Source: Trochalopteron elliotii (lineage: Eukaryota > Chordata > Aves > Passeriformes > Leiothrichidae). Taken from it: 64,000 nucleotides of DNA. Shown here in pieces: positions 13,501 through 25,400 of the stretch. The DNA lies in contig JANPWX010000033.1 of NCBI GenBank assembly GCA_024734555.1, positions 5,625,021 through 5,689,020 of the forward strand, read 5' to 3'. The number at the start of each line of letters is the position of its first letter. The stretch's first letter is position 1. Below the pieces are notes generated by a model. The model was given only the letters and a program-made list of their open reading frames with translations, had not been told where the DNA came from and did not search any database. The translations under genes were made by a program, and so were the position numbers.

Positions 13501-16500
13501 GTTCCCTGGCTTAAAAGCATTTCTAGCTGGCATTACAATTCCCAGCTCCAGCTCCTCCATTACAACGCTCTGCATGAAACATTAGAAAGCCCTAATGGGG
13601 TTATTCATGCCTGGAACAGAGCAGCTCTGTACCTGCAGCTGCCTGGAAAAAAAAAACAAGCAGCAGGGTTTGAGAATTCCCTGCTTGGAAACTCTGAACA
13701 CTCAGGGATACAGCACCCAAAAATTGTAGATCCAGCTTGAGATTCTGCTGGATAGAGAGAAGGTCGTGGCACTGAGAGGATGTTTAAACTGAAATATCAC
13801 CATGTGCCACCCTCTAGAGAAAGATTTGCAGTCAAGGCACCTCTACTGGGGCCTAAAATTTGCCTCCTCCCTCCACAATTCCCAGCTCTGGAGGGAAAAG
13901 CCTCGGAGGAACAGATCTGTGGCCGCTCTCCTCTCACACAGCTGAAATCAGGAAGTATTTCTGAATTCTCAGTTTTTGGGGTCTTCCCAAAGGGACACCA
14001 CTGAAAGGCACTCTGCTCCCAGCTGGAGCTGTGATTTCCAGCTTTCCCAGCTTTTTTCCTGCTCTGCTTTCAGCCCCCAGTGTCACCTAGACCCTCTGGC
14101 AGCCTTTGAAGTCCAGAGCTGACCTGGCAGGGCAGATCCAGGAGGGCTGGATTTGGCCCTGGATCCCACAGGCAGAGGAGATCAAGCTGATCCACGTGTT
14201 TTTAATCAAAACTTTCAATCTGGGGTGCCTGGTTTCGGTCTGTGTCTTCTGAGAAGCTCATTAAGAGGAAGAGAGCAGCAGGATGGTTAAATTACACTTG
14301 GATATAATGGATGGAGCAGGGACAGCGTCAGGAAAAAAATATTCTGGTTTATCTTGATTTTTTTTTTTCTCTTTGCATAAAGAAAGTTCACTGAGCAGTT
14401 CTGCCTTTAAAACCACATCAAATGCATTTCTCAGTGTCCTCACCCCCTGCCCTCTGCTCTCCTTGAGCAGACTGAACCTGCTGCCAATCTCTTCAGCAAA
14501 GTGGCCCTCAGATGGGAAAGAAGAAATGTTTTGGAGAGATCTGAGGTGGTGACAGCAGGGAATTGGGCTCAGAGGGACCTTCCTGCTGAAAAATCACCCC
14601 AAAGCAGGTGGAGACACCCCATCCCACCTGAGAAGGAGCTGGGTCCTGCTGCAGGGCTGTGTTCTCCATGGACCAATCCCCAAATCCTGGATCCAGCCTG
14701 GGATTGGTACCAAGGTGAGGTTTAACCCATTGCCAGGGCTGTGTCTCAGGAGAAATCCCTCTGTTGGGCTCCAAATCCTGAATCCAGCCTGGGATTGACG
14801 CCCAGGTGAGGTTTAACCTATTGCCAGGGCTGTGTCCCAGGAACAATCCCTCTGCCAGGCCCCAAATCCTGGATCCAGCCTGGGATTGGCACCCAGGTGA
14901 GGTTTAACCCATTGCCAGGGCTGTATTTTCCCCAGAGCAATTCCTCTGCCAGGCCCCAAATCCTGAATTCATTTTGGGAATGGCACCCAGATCTCTCAAC
15001 TGAGGTTTAAGCCATTCCCAGCCCAAGCCCAGCCTGCCACAGCTCCATGGTGCATTTCTGTGTGTGCAGGCAGGGACAGATCCTCCAGCCCTCAATCCCC
15101 AGGGGACATCACAGACAGGGGACAGCACACACAGACAAGGTGCCAGGCAGCCAGAGAGCCCAGAGGGTGCATTTGTGGCCTAGGCTGGATTTTCCTCCTG
15201 TCAAAACACAAATTCTTCCTCTCCTGGGAATGCTGACTGAGTTAAAAGCAGGGATCACTGTCAGCATTCCCACATTCCTCCCTCCTCTCCCTGGGGTGAC
15301 CAGGCTCTCTCCTGCTGCCCCACAGAGGTGACACAGGGTGCTGGGACACATGGAAGCAGTGGGAGGGACACATGGAAGCAGAGGAAGCTGCCAGCTGCTG
15401 TCACCATGCAGACCTCACAGCTCCACGAGCACACACACAGTCACAGCTCACATCTTTCTGAGTCTGCCACAGTTTGTTTTTTTTTTTCATCAAATCCATC
15501 ATCACCTCAATCACCCAGGAGGTTCAAACCCCTCCCAATCGAAACAAAAAAATGACCCCTTGAAATGGAAGCAGCAAATTCCTAAATGTGTAGCAGATAT
15601 TTGGGTTCACCTCGTTAACAGCTCCAGTCTGGATACTGAGCTGTTCCTTGCAGGTAGAGCCAGAGAGTTTCAGGGAACCTTCTGGAAGCCCAGCACATGG
15701 CCAAATGTTTCACTTCTCAGCTGCTCCACTTGACTTGATCCCCTTCCAGAAATCTGTCCTCCTCCCTGCATGCTCCCCGTGAAATGTTACAACCCTCATC
15801 TGTGCAATGGCTGCTCTGAAATAGCTCCTTGGAGGTGGTGGATGAGGAGGGACAATGTCACAGTGTCCATCACTCTGACAGGGACTGGCTCTTTCTGGTG
15901 TCTGAGCTGTGGAGTCACAGCCAGGCTTTAATAAGATTTATTTCCTAATCAGGAGCTGAGCTGTGCCTCCATCCCTGTGCCCCTGTTTTCTCTAAGGATG
16001 CTTAAAATTGCTTTTTTATTTTTTTAATTTCATCTAAACTTCGAGTTTATCTGAATGTCTTTTAGGTCAGCACATTGGGGTAGAAACTGCACAAGGAGGA
16101 CCCCTGGGACACTAAACCTGATTCTCCTCCCTGTGCTGGAAATGCTGCCTTCCGTATTTCCACCCTCAGACTGCCAAAACAAAATGGGAAAAGGGGAAGG
16201 AAATTGCATTTGAACTCTTGGAAATCTCTGGAGAGAATCAGTGTCTGAGCTGGATTTCATTTTGAGCTGGGCACTGAGCTCACAACGGGCTAAAATCAAA
16301 TGGGCTCGGCCCTCCCTGTGGTGTCATCAAGGTCCCATGGGGACAACAGTGCCACCATTTAGTGCTGAGGTGTCCCCTGGCTCTAGGGCAGAGCAGGAGA
16401 GGGGCTGTGAGGGGCTGTGAGGGACACAGCTCCTGCCTCAGGCCTGGAGGGATGCAGGGAATGGGGTGGGGAAAATCCAAGCACAGCCTGTGCCAGCTGT

Positions 16501-19397
16501 GTCCTTGGAGCTGGGCTGCTTCTCCAGCTGGAAACGGACATCCATGGCTGGATGGGTGGGACACAACCAATTTGTCACAGTATTTGGTCCTTCCAGGAGG
16601 TAACATGGCCAGGCAGAGTCACAGCAAACAGGGCCACAAAAGCTCAGCCTTACCCCTAAGCTCAGCTTTGATCCCAGTGGCCAAGCCAGGTTTTCTCACT
16701 CCTCAAAAATGCCTGGCAGGCTCCCCCTGCTCACTGAAACTTCTGGGGAAGCTGGGACTGCTTTCCTGGTAGTTTTCCTGGGAATACCCTCCCAGGTGCA
16801 GCCTGCCCAGGGGAGGTGAGAATGAACAGCTTTGGGGCAGGAAAGGAGCAACAGGCTCAGGTGATTTTGGGGTTTGATGGTCCCTATTAGACCCACTGAG
16901 AAGGAAATTCTGGCTAAAGGCTTTTTTTGGCTAATGGCCCTGCCCCTGGCCAGTGTTCCAAGGACAAAAGGAGTCCCAGGACTGAGTCCCAGCCTGGAAT
17001 GGGATGAGCATCTCTTGTCATGGACATTCCCCAGAGGAATTCTCCCTGCTATCCCCAGCCCGGGGCTCTGTCCCCAGCCCGTGGCCCTGGCCATGCCCCC
17101 ATGCAGTGTCTGTGGCATGCGGGCCCATGCTCCAGGACTCCCAAACTGCATCAGCACCGTTTGAGCTGAGCAAAGAATTCCCAAATCAAACCCCGCCGCC
17201 ATCCTGGGGTGCGAGGCGGCGCGTTAAGGCACGGGGGAGCCTCGGAGGGGCCTCCAGGCACAGGGGAAGCACTGAAGCTGTTCCCCCCTGTGCCCCACAG
17301 CGTGGCCTTGCAGAGAGGATTCTGTTGGAGGAGGATTTTTCTCCCCAGCCAGGTGAACAGGTGACTCTTCCCAGCAGGACAATCCCAAGGCATCACCAGC
17401 CTGGAGCCTTAAGGCACCGCCAAAGAGGTAACGAAGCGACAAAACCTCCTAAACCCCAACAACAACAAAAAAAACCACCAAAAAACCCAACCAAAACAAA
17501 AAAACCCAACAGGAAATCTCGCTTTGAGAGCAGGCAGGGCTCAGAAAGATTTTGGTTTGTAAGGCACTCTACCGACCAGACAGGTACATCTCCTTACTCC
17601 TGCGCTTTTTCTCCAGGCGGCGCAGCCGCTTCTCCTCCCGGCGCCGCGCCTCCTCTGCCTCCTGGTGCTGCCGGCACTTGTGGAAGTTCTCCACCACCAC
17701 CCCCACGAACATGTTGAGCACGAAGAAGCTGACGATGAGCAGGAAGGAGATGAAGTAGAGCAGCATCCAAGGGTTGTGGTTCTGGATTGGCTGGGGGAGG
17801 GGGAAAAAACGAGGGAGAAGCAGCACAGACCAAGCGGGTTAAGTCAGATTTTTTGGAGCAACAAGTTGCGTGGGGAGGAGGAGGAGGAGAGGTTTTTCCC
17901 AAAGTGTTTTCTTCTCATCTGCCTTCTCACTGACTAAAATTTTACTGTTTGGTGCAAAACCCACCCAAAACCGCCTCACAGGGTTTAATTATTTTGGCGT
18001 TTATTTCACACAGCTCCGGATAAATCTCAGTGGATGAGCATCATCCCACCAGCAAGATTGTTTCAGCTAAAGATAGACTCCAGATTTTCAGTTTTTCAGA
18101 TGTGGGCTCCTGCTTAATGTCTCTCAGTTGTTACCAGATCCTCAGAAGTGGGGGGAAATAAAGTCCAAAGCGTTACTGTGGCTCTGGGTGGGTCCTACTC
18201 ATGCGAGACTTGACTTCCCACGGAAAATGCCACGAGACTCACAAACTGAATGCCTTTTCCACAACATTCCCAGTGGTTTCCCATCTTCAAGCACCATCAT
18301 TCCAATTCATTCTACATCCTCTGATGTAGGACATGTCAGAGCTTGCCCTACCATGGGGAGCAGCCGTGGAAAAGCAACTCCAAAAAAATGGAAAACCGGC
18401 CGCTCATTGAGCAGTTGGAACCTGAAGGAGGTTCCACAGCTCTGCTCCTTCCTGGGATTTCAAAAACCCCGGGATGCCCAACCCTGAGAGGAAAGAGGAG
18501 CCCAGCTGGGCTCTGCAGGTACCTGTTGGTCGATGCCCACGGCATCCAGCCCGTCGTACATGATGTTCACCCAGCCGTCCTTGGAGGAGAGGACAAACAG
18601 GGACATCAGAGCCTGGAAAAGGGACAGGAGAGCTTGGTCTCACCTTGCAGTCCCCAGGGAAGGAACTCTCAACTCCTCTTATGGCCTGGCCTGCTTTTCA
18701 GCCACTATAAAGCAGTTTATTTTCTTTATTTGCAGAATGGTCAGAAATCAAGAGAATAAAAGGGGCAGTTGAGGGACTGCATCCCAAAGCAGTGGCTTTA
18801 GGACAACACTCCTAAAACCAAGGAATTGCACAACCGTAGCAAGAGCTCAGGAGTTGATCTGGTCCATTTTTACACATTTAGGGTGAAAGACAGAGACTTC
18901 CAGATCAAGCCATAAAATGATCAAGGATGGAAAAGGCCTCGAAGATCACGAGTGCAAATATCAACCTGCTGATAGATGACTGCAACATCAGTTTTGGAAA
19001 CTTCCCATGATGGAGGCTCAAAATCACAGAATCACAGAATTTCTAGGTTGGAAGAGACCTTCAAGATCATCAAGTCCAACCCATGCCCTAACACCTCAAC
19101 TAGATCATGGCACCAAGTGCCACATCCAGTCTTTTTTTAAACACTTCCAGGGATGGTGACTCCACTATCTCCCCGGGCAAACCATTCCAGTATTTTATCA
19201 CTCTTTCCATGAAAACTTTCCACACCCTCCTGAAGCCACACATCTCTAGTGCTCATCCAGGAAAAGCTGGCACAGAAAATCCCTGCAGGGAGGACTTTAC
19301 CTGCCCCAAATTGTCGAAGTTGTATTTCCTCCGGACCCATTTGTAGTGAGCATTAGTGCAGTCAGCCTTGGTGGTGATGTTTTTGACATCAGGGCCA

Positions 19398-19428
<31 letters not shown>

Positions 19429-22400
19429 GCATTGGAGGAGACAAATTAAAAAAAAAAAGAAAAAAAAAGAACAAAAAGTAAGCAGCTTTGAGAAGTCTGT
19501 TCTCTGATTTATCTTTCATGCCTTTAGCAGAGTTCATCAGGGAGGTCTGTCTGTTCTCCTAATCCTGAGATCCTTGCTGGGAGCAGCTACCAGCCCCACC
19601 CTGGATCATTTCTCCTAAAGCCTGGCTCTTCCTCCAAACTGAATTCTTCCTTTAGATGCATTTCAGCTCATTATTTCCACCTCAACTCCAGTGGGTGAGA
19701 GAAGCAGCTGCTCTTTTGCAGCAGTCCCTGACAGGGGAGGGAAATACTCTACCTGGACCCCTAAAATCCCAAAGATAATGAAGAAAGCACAGCAGATGAG
19801 AACAATATTCCCAATAGGCCTCAAGGAGGAGATCAAGGTTTCCACCACCAGCTTCAGACCTGGGGCTCTGCTGATGACTCTGGGCAAAAAAAAAAAAGAC
19901 AAGACAAGGAAACTTGTAATTTTTCTGTGTGTCTTGTTATCACTCAGCTCCTTCTCCTCTGCACAACCCTCCTCTACCTGCAGGCAGGGATTTCTTTAGA
20001 GAACCAGAACATTCCCAAGCACATCAGATGGAACTCAAGCAGTGACAGCTGGGCAGAGTGAGGAGGGGAGGCTCCCTGTGGGCAGGATATCACAGAGCTC
20101 CCTCTGTGGAGTGTTTGTACCTCACTCTAGGAGTGTGATCCCTCCAAGGGCTCTGATCCCAGGGACACAGGCAGGACCCTCCTTCCTCTTCCAACATGTG
20201 AGCAGCTTCCCAGTGGGCCTGCAGAGCACGTCTGCTGCTCTTTCTGCAGTAGTGGTCATGACAACTTTCCAAACAGAGTAATTCCAATTTGTTTCCTAAT
20301 TAGTTCCTGGACTGGCTCTTAGCTAACAGGAGCCTATGGTCAACAGCTCCACAGCCAAAGGGTCAACCCCATTGGGAAGCAGATTCCAGGGGGGCTCTGC
20401 CTCCAGGGGGGCAGGTTTGGGGTGTTAGGAAGAGCAGGAGTGTTGCTTTCCTGGAGGAGAGCCTGGGGAATGGCCTTCCCTAAAAAACACCAAATTTGTT
20501 TTGAGGATGGGCTTGTGGAGGGTGAGCCCTTGCAGGGAGCTGCAGCTCACATGAATAATGATGCCTTGTGCCTGCCAAGCTCAGAGAAAAGAGTTTTGTG
20601 CTGCAGCATTTCCACAGGGTCTTGTTTGAAAGAAGTCATGTGGAGACTGAACTGCACCTCCAAAGTGTTAGGAATGGTCCCTGGAGCCATGCTGTGCTCA
20701 GTGAGGCCGTGGTGAGAGGTGATGAATTCCTTTCTATTCATAGGTTCTGGCCTAGTTATTCTCAAAGACCAATTCCCTCCTTCCCCCTTCCCTTTCCTCA
20801 TGAACTGCCCGTGCCCTGGATTCTGTTCCCACTTCTCTGGGTCACACACGGTGACTTGTTGGGGGTGTCCTGGGCAGCCAGCACTGCCAGGGGATCCTGG
20901 TGCCACCAGCAGAACAGTGAAGAGCCAGAAACACTGATTTCCTTGTCACTAAGGTGACACAGAGCACAAAGAGCTGCTGTTCTTGTGGTCCAAAGGATTC
21001 CCTACTCCTATCACTCTCACAAGTATGGCTTTGTCCCAGAAAGCTTCCAGGTTTTTGGAGGTGACTGTCTCATTCTCCTGAAATTTCAATAAAAAAAGGC
21101 TCCTGTTTCTTGCCAAGCAGGATGAAACCAGAACAGGAGCTGATCCAAATCCCCCCCCCACCCAAGCATTATCTCTCTTTATTGTGAAATCACAACCAAA
21201 ATACAAATTATCTTTACTCCTGTTCTCAAATACTGGAAGCTCTGCCCTCCTGTGCCTCACTGGGGGAGGAATTGCTTTGCAGGGATGTTTGGCAGGGTCA
21301 GAACAGGGAAGGATCCTGGAGCTTATCAAATCCTCAGAAGGATGCTGGAGCTTACCAAATCCTCATTAGCACCTGTTCAGCTGCAAATCCCTCTTTGCTG
21401 GGGAATGCCTGGGAGTTGAAGAAGGAGCCAGAGTGATTTGGGAAGGGCTGATAAAATTGCAGTGTGGAGGAGGCTCTGACTGCACTCGCTCCAGATTGTG
21501 ACAACACCTCTCACTCCAAACTCCAGCCAAGCGTCTCCCAGCTAGAGAAGACGGATTGGAATTCATTTCACTGTTTTCAAACAGCTTCTCACCGAGTTTA
21601 GAGGTCCCCAAAGATGTCTCTACCCGTGTTGTATTTCAGTTTTTTCGTGTTATTAAGCAAGACCTTGTGTGTTTCCCAAACTCTGATTTATCAGCACGTA
21701 CCGGAGAGGTCTCAGGGTCCGCAGAAGCCTCAGCACACGAAGGACTCCCAGGATTTTGGCTCCTCCTGCTGATGCCATGGACACAATGATGTCAATGATG
21801 GACACAAAGACCAGGACTCCATCCAGGACATTCCAGCTGCTCTGTAGGTACGTGTTCTCCCCAGAGAAAAAGCCAAGAGCTACCACCTGCAGCCAGGAGA
21901 AGGGAGACGTTGAAATCTTCACCCAGATCGTAACTCTGGCGTGGTCTGGTCTTTGCCAGGATCTGCTCTGGGCCATGGGATGAAGCTCTAATTACCTTAA
22001 CCATCATTTCAACCACGAAGATGGCAGTGAAGATGTAATTAGAGACACTTAGGAATATCCTTTCCTGGAAAACACAGAACAACAAAGAGAGACAGGTCAG
22101 AAACCCAACATTTCTCTTGCAGGGTCTGGTCCTGAGGAGATGAAGACCTGGGTGGGGGATGGAGGAAGGAAATGCCTCTCACCGTGCTCAGGGGGTCAAT
22201 GTCTGGTCTCTCCAGAGCTATGGTGATGCAGTTGAGGAAGATAAAGACCAGCACCACGTGGTCAAACATTTTGTGGGCAATGACCTTCTGGCATGTCACT
22301 CGGAACCTGGAGAAAGGTGGGAAGAACAGATCCTTCGGAAGGTTGGGTCAGGAATGAGGCTCCTTCCCAAACTCCTTCTGCCACCAGCACCAGCCCAGGT

Positions 22401-25400
22401 GATGAGGCAGCATCTCCCCAGGCTAATGATTATCATTAATTATTAATTATTACTAATGCTGGCCAAACCACTGACAGCAATGGGGTGAACCACGCAGTTC
22501 TGCCCGCGCTGAACTGAAAACTTGACCTCAAAATCAAGAAACTGGATTTCCAAAAACTCTGAAGGATTTTTCCCACGGGGAGAATCTCGCTAGGAATGCA
22601 ATATTCCATTACCTCAAGCACCTGCTGGGCTGGAATTTCACTGGAACTTCTTACCTGTTCTGTGGGGAAAACAAGTAGAGGGACCAGTCCTCGTGAGTCT
22701 TGCACCACTGGGGTTTGTAGGGCTCCAGCGCTTTGCGGATCCGGTAGCAATAACTCTGGATAGAAAAGGAGAAACACCTTTTCTTCCTCTTTTATTTTCC
22801 TGCCTCTTTAACTTTCACAGCGTTTTTGTGGAAGGAGGGGACAGTAAATGGCTTTTCAGTGTGTCTGTGGGCAGTCACAGCTTTTGGGACAGAGCTGTGG
22901 TGGCCGTTGTCACATTTGTATGCCGGATTTTCATTCATCCTTTTAGGGAATGGGAAAAGCCACTTAAAAATGAGCCCCTAACCTCAGCCTTGAGGTGTTA
23001 ACACATTTCCACAGTGAATTTTCATCCATCCTTTCAGGAATGGGAAAAGCCACTTAAAACGTGAGCCCCTAACTCTGAACCTAACCCTAACCCCAGTCTT
23101 GAGGTGATAACATTTCCACACTGAATCTTCATCCATCCTTTTAGGGATGAGAAAAGCCACTTAAAACACAAACCCTTAACCCTAACCCCAGTCTGGAAGT
23201 GATAACATTTCTATGCTGTATTTTCATCCATCCTTTTAGGAATGGGAAAAGCCACTTAAAACATGAGTCCCTAACCCCAGCCTTGAGGCAATAACATTTC
23301 CACAGCGCATTTCATCCATCCTTTTAGGGATGAGAAAAGCCACTTAAAGCACAAACCCTTAATTGTGAACCTAACCCTAACCCTAACCCCAGTCTTGAGG
23401 TGATAACATTTCCACACCGAATTTTCACCCATCCTTTAAGGGATGGGAAAAGCCACTTAAGACATGAACCTCTAACCCTGACCCTAACCTCAACCCTAAC
23501 CCTAACTCCAGCCTTGAGGTGATAACATTTCCACACCGAATTTTCATCCATCCTTTTAAGGAATATGAAAAGCCACTTAAAACACAAGCCCCTAATCCTA
23601 ACCCCAGCCTTGAGGCAATAACATTTCCACGTTGGATTTTCATCCATTCTTTTAGGAATGGGAAAAGCCACTTAAAACATGAGCCCCTAACCCGAACCCC
23701 GGCCTTGAGGCGGTAACATTTCCACACTGAATTTTCATCCATCCTTTTAGGGAATGTGAAAAGCCACTTAAAACACGATGCCCTCCATCTCCCTCAGCAC
23801 TCACATCCTCCACGTCATCCTCGTAGTCCAGGCCGTCCTCCTTGTGGCCGTCCACCCTGAGGAAGAACTCGGCGGGGCCGTGGCCCATCTTGCCGTTGCA
23901 GTCGTGGAACTCCGGGGGCAGCAGCGCGGCCGGGCCCAGCCCCAGCTGCCTCACCGAGGGCACCCTCAGCAGCTCGGGCAGCTCCTGGGAGCCGCGGTAA
24001 TCCAGGGATTCCGCCCGCCGGGACAGCGAGGGCCGGCTGAGCGTGCTGGATTTGGCGTCGTCCGAGTCGTCGTCAGTGCTGCCTTTTCCCTCTCCGGACA
24101 GCAGCGATTCCCGTTCTCCCGACTGGTTCTTTTTCTTGAGGCTGGGAGCCCGGCCCAGGCTGTTCCAGCTGGAGCGGCGGCTGCCCCAGGTGCTGCTGGT
24201 GCCCCAGTTGGCGCAGGGGGAGCTGCGGAGGCTGGACTGGGAGAAAAGGAAGGATTTGGGAGGGGATGTGTGCAGGAGGAAGCCGAAGGTGTTTTGCCCA
24301 GAGCGGTGGAAGTCGTAGCCTCCTCCTGTGGAATCCCTCAAATCTCTCAGGGGAATTCCCTGGAAAGATCTACCACAGAGTTTTCCACCCAGGCTGGAGG
24401 AGAAGATTTCCAGTCATGGCCTCCTGTGGAATCCCTGGAACCTCTCAGGGGAATTCCCTGGGAAGATCTGCAATAGACTTTTCCACCCAGGCTGGAGGAG
24501 AAGACTTCCCCAGTGGTGCCTTGCAGCGCTGTGATTGCAACGATCTATCCCAGTTTTGCTCTCCTCATATGCCCCTAATTCTTATGGTTTCTCCTTTCCC
24601 CATTTCTCCGTTGGTTGTGGTATCCCTGGTGGCTGCCCCATGTCCTCTATAGGGCACTGACCTTTGCCCTGCCCTTTGTACCGCCCCTGTACCCTCAGAC
24701 CATAGGTTCCTGACCCCACACTTAACCCTGTGCACACCACATGGCCGGGTCTTTTGTCCCTGATTCCCTGCAGAGTGCTGGAATACACCTTCACTGGAAT
24801 TTATCATATAAAAGGCCCTTCTTGCCTCTCTTTGCTAAGCTGGCCATGGCATGTGTAATGTGTGGACTTGAATCCTCCCCAAGTGGCTTTTCCACAGGAG
24901 ATGCCTATTGGGAAATTGGTAGCAGCTCCACCACCTAAAACCACACTGCTACAGCCTCCCCTTCCCTCTTTTCACTCCCATTCCAGCCTGGAGATGGGAG
25001 CACGTGGCCAAGGTCACACTGGAGGTGGTCCTGGACCACAGCTGGAGCACAGCTACCAACCCTCTGTCCTGGTGACTCCCTGGCAACACCAACTCTCCAT
25101 AGAAAATGAACCCAAAGACACCAATAAGTGGCATTTTGCTGAACTGACATGTTCTTTGCTCACATTCAGGTGGTTTCAGCTCACAACTTCCCTGCCTTCC
25201 AAAGGGAACCTGAGTCACCCGAGTGCCTGATGGGAATTGTGCCCCTATTTCCATTGCTTTCCTTCCATTTGCTGTGTGAGGAAGTGGAGTGAATGTTTCC
25301 CCTCCACAAATTTCAGTGCATGTCTGTGCACTTGGGCAGGTACCAGGCAATTCCCAGGAGGAGAGAGCTGAAGGTCAGCGCAGAAAAGCCAGGAGGAAAA

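Larger units (their letters stand above)
9122..17597 (-). other. 8.5-kb intron between w16 and w17
   Basis: This is where mammals have a small alternative exon coding STFPSPE. I looked for an 18-nt exon of that type flanked by AG and GT on the minus strand and did not find one, though such a short exon is easy to miss. The intron holds an 11-bp minisatellite (9222-9875), a GATGTGCCCA minisatellite (12015-12505), a CR1 tail (12990-13290), a 91-bp repeat (14655-14990) and an A-rich tract (17455-17515). Nothing recognised in 9880-12010, 13300-14650 or 15000-17450. Confidence 0.8.
18613..19300 (-). other. Intron between w14 and w15
   Basis: 688 bp. It holds two CR1 3' pieces on the minus strand (about 18915-18975, degraded; 19021-19245). 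Nothing else recognised. Confidence 0.8.

Noticed and set aside
23040..23710. True telomere or chromosome end
   Set aside because: CCCTAA blocks are short, interrupted and lie inside a larger tandem unit within an intron of an intact gene.
23778..24476. 232-residue plus-strand open frame
   Set aside because: It is the complement of exon w8, GC-rich with no stops; no domain is recognised and the sense-strand exon is conserved.
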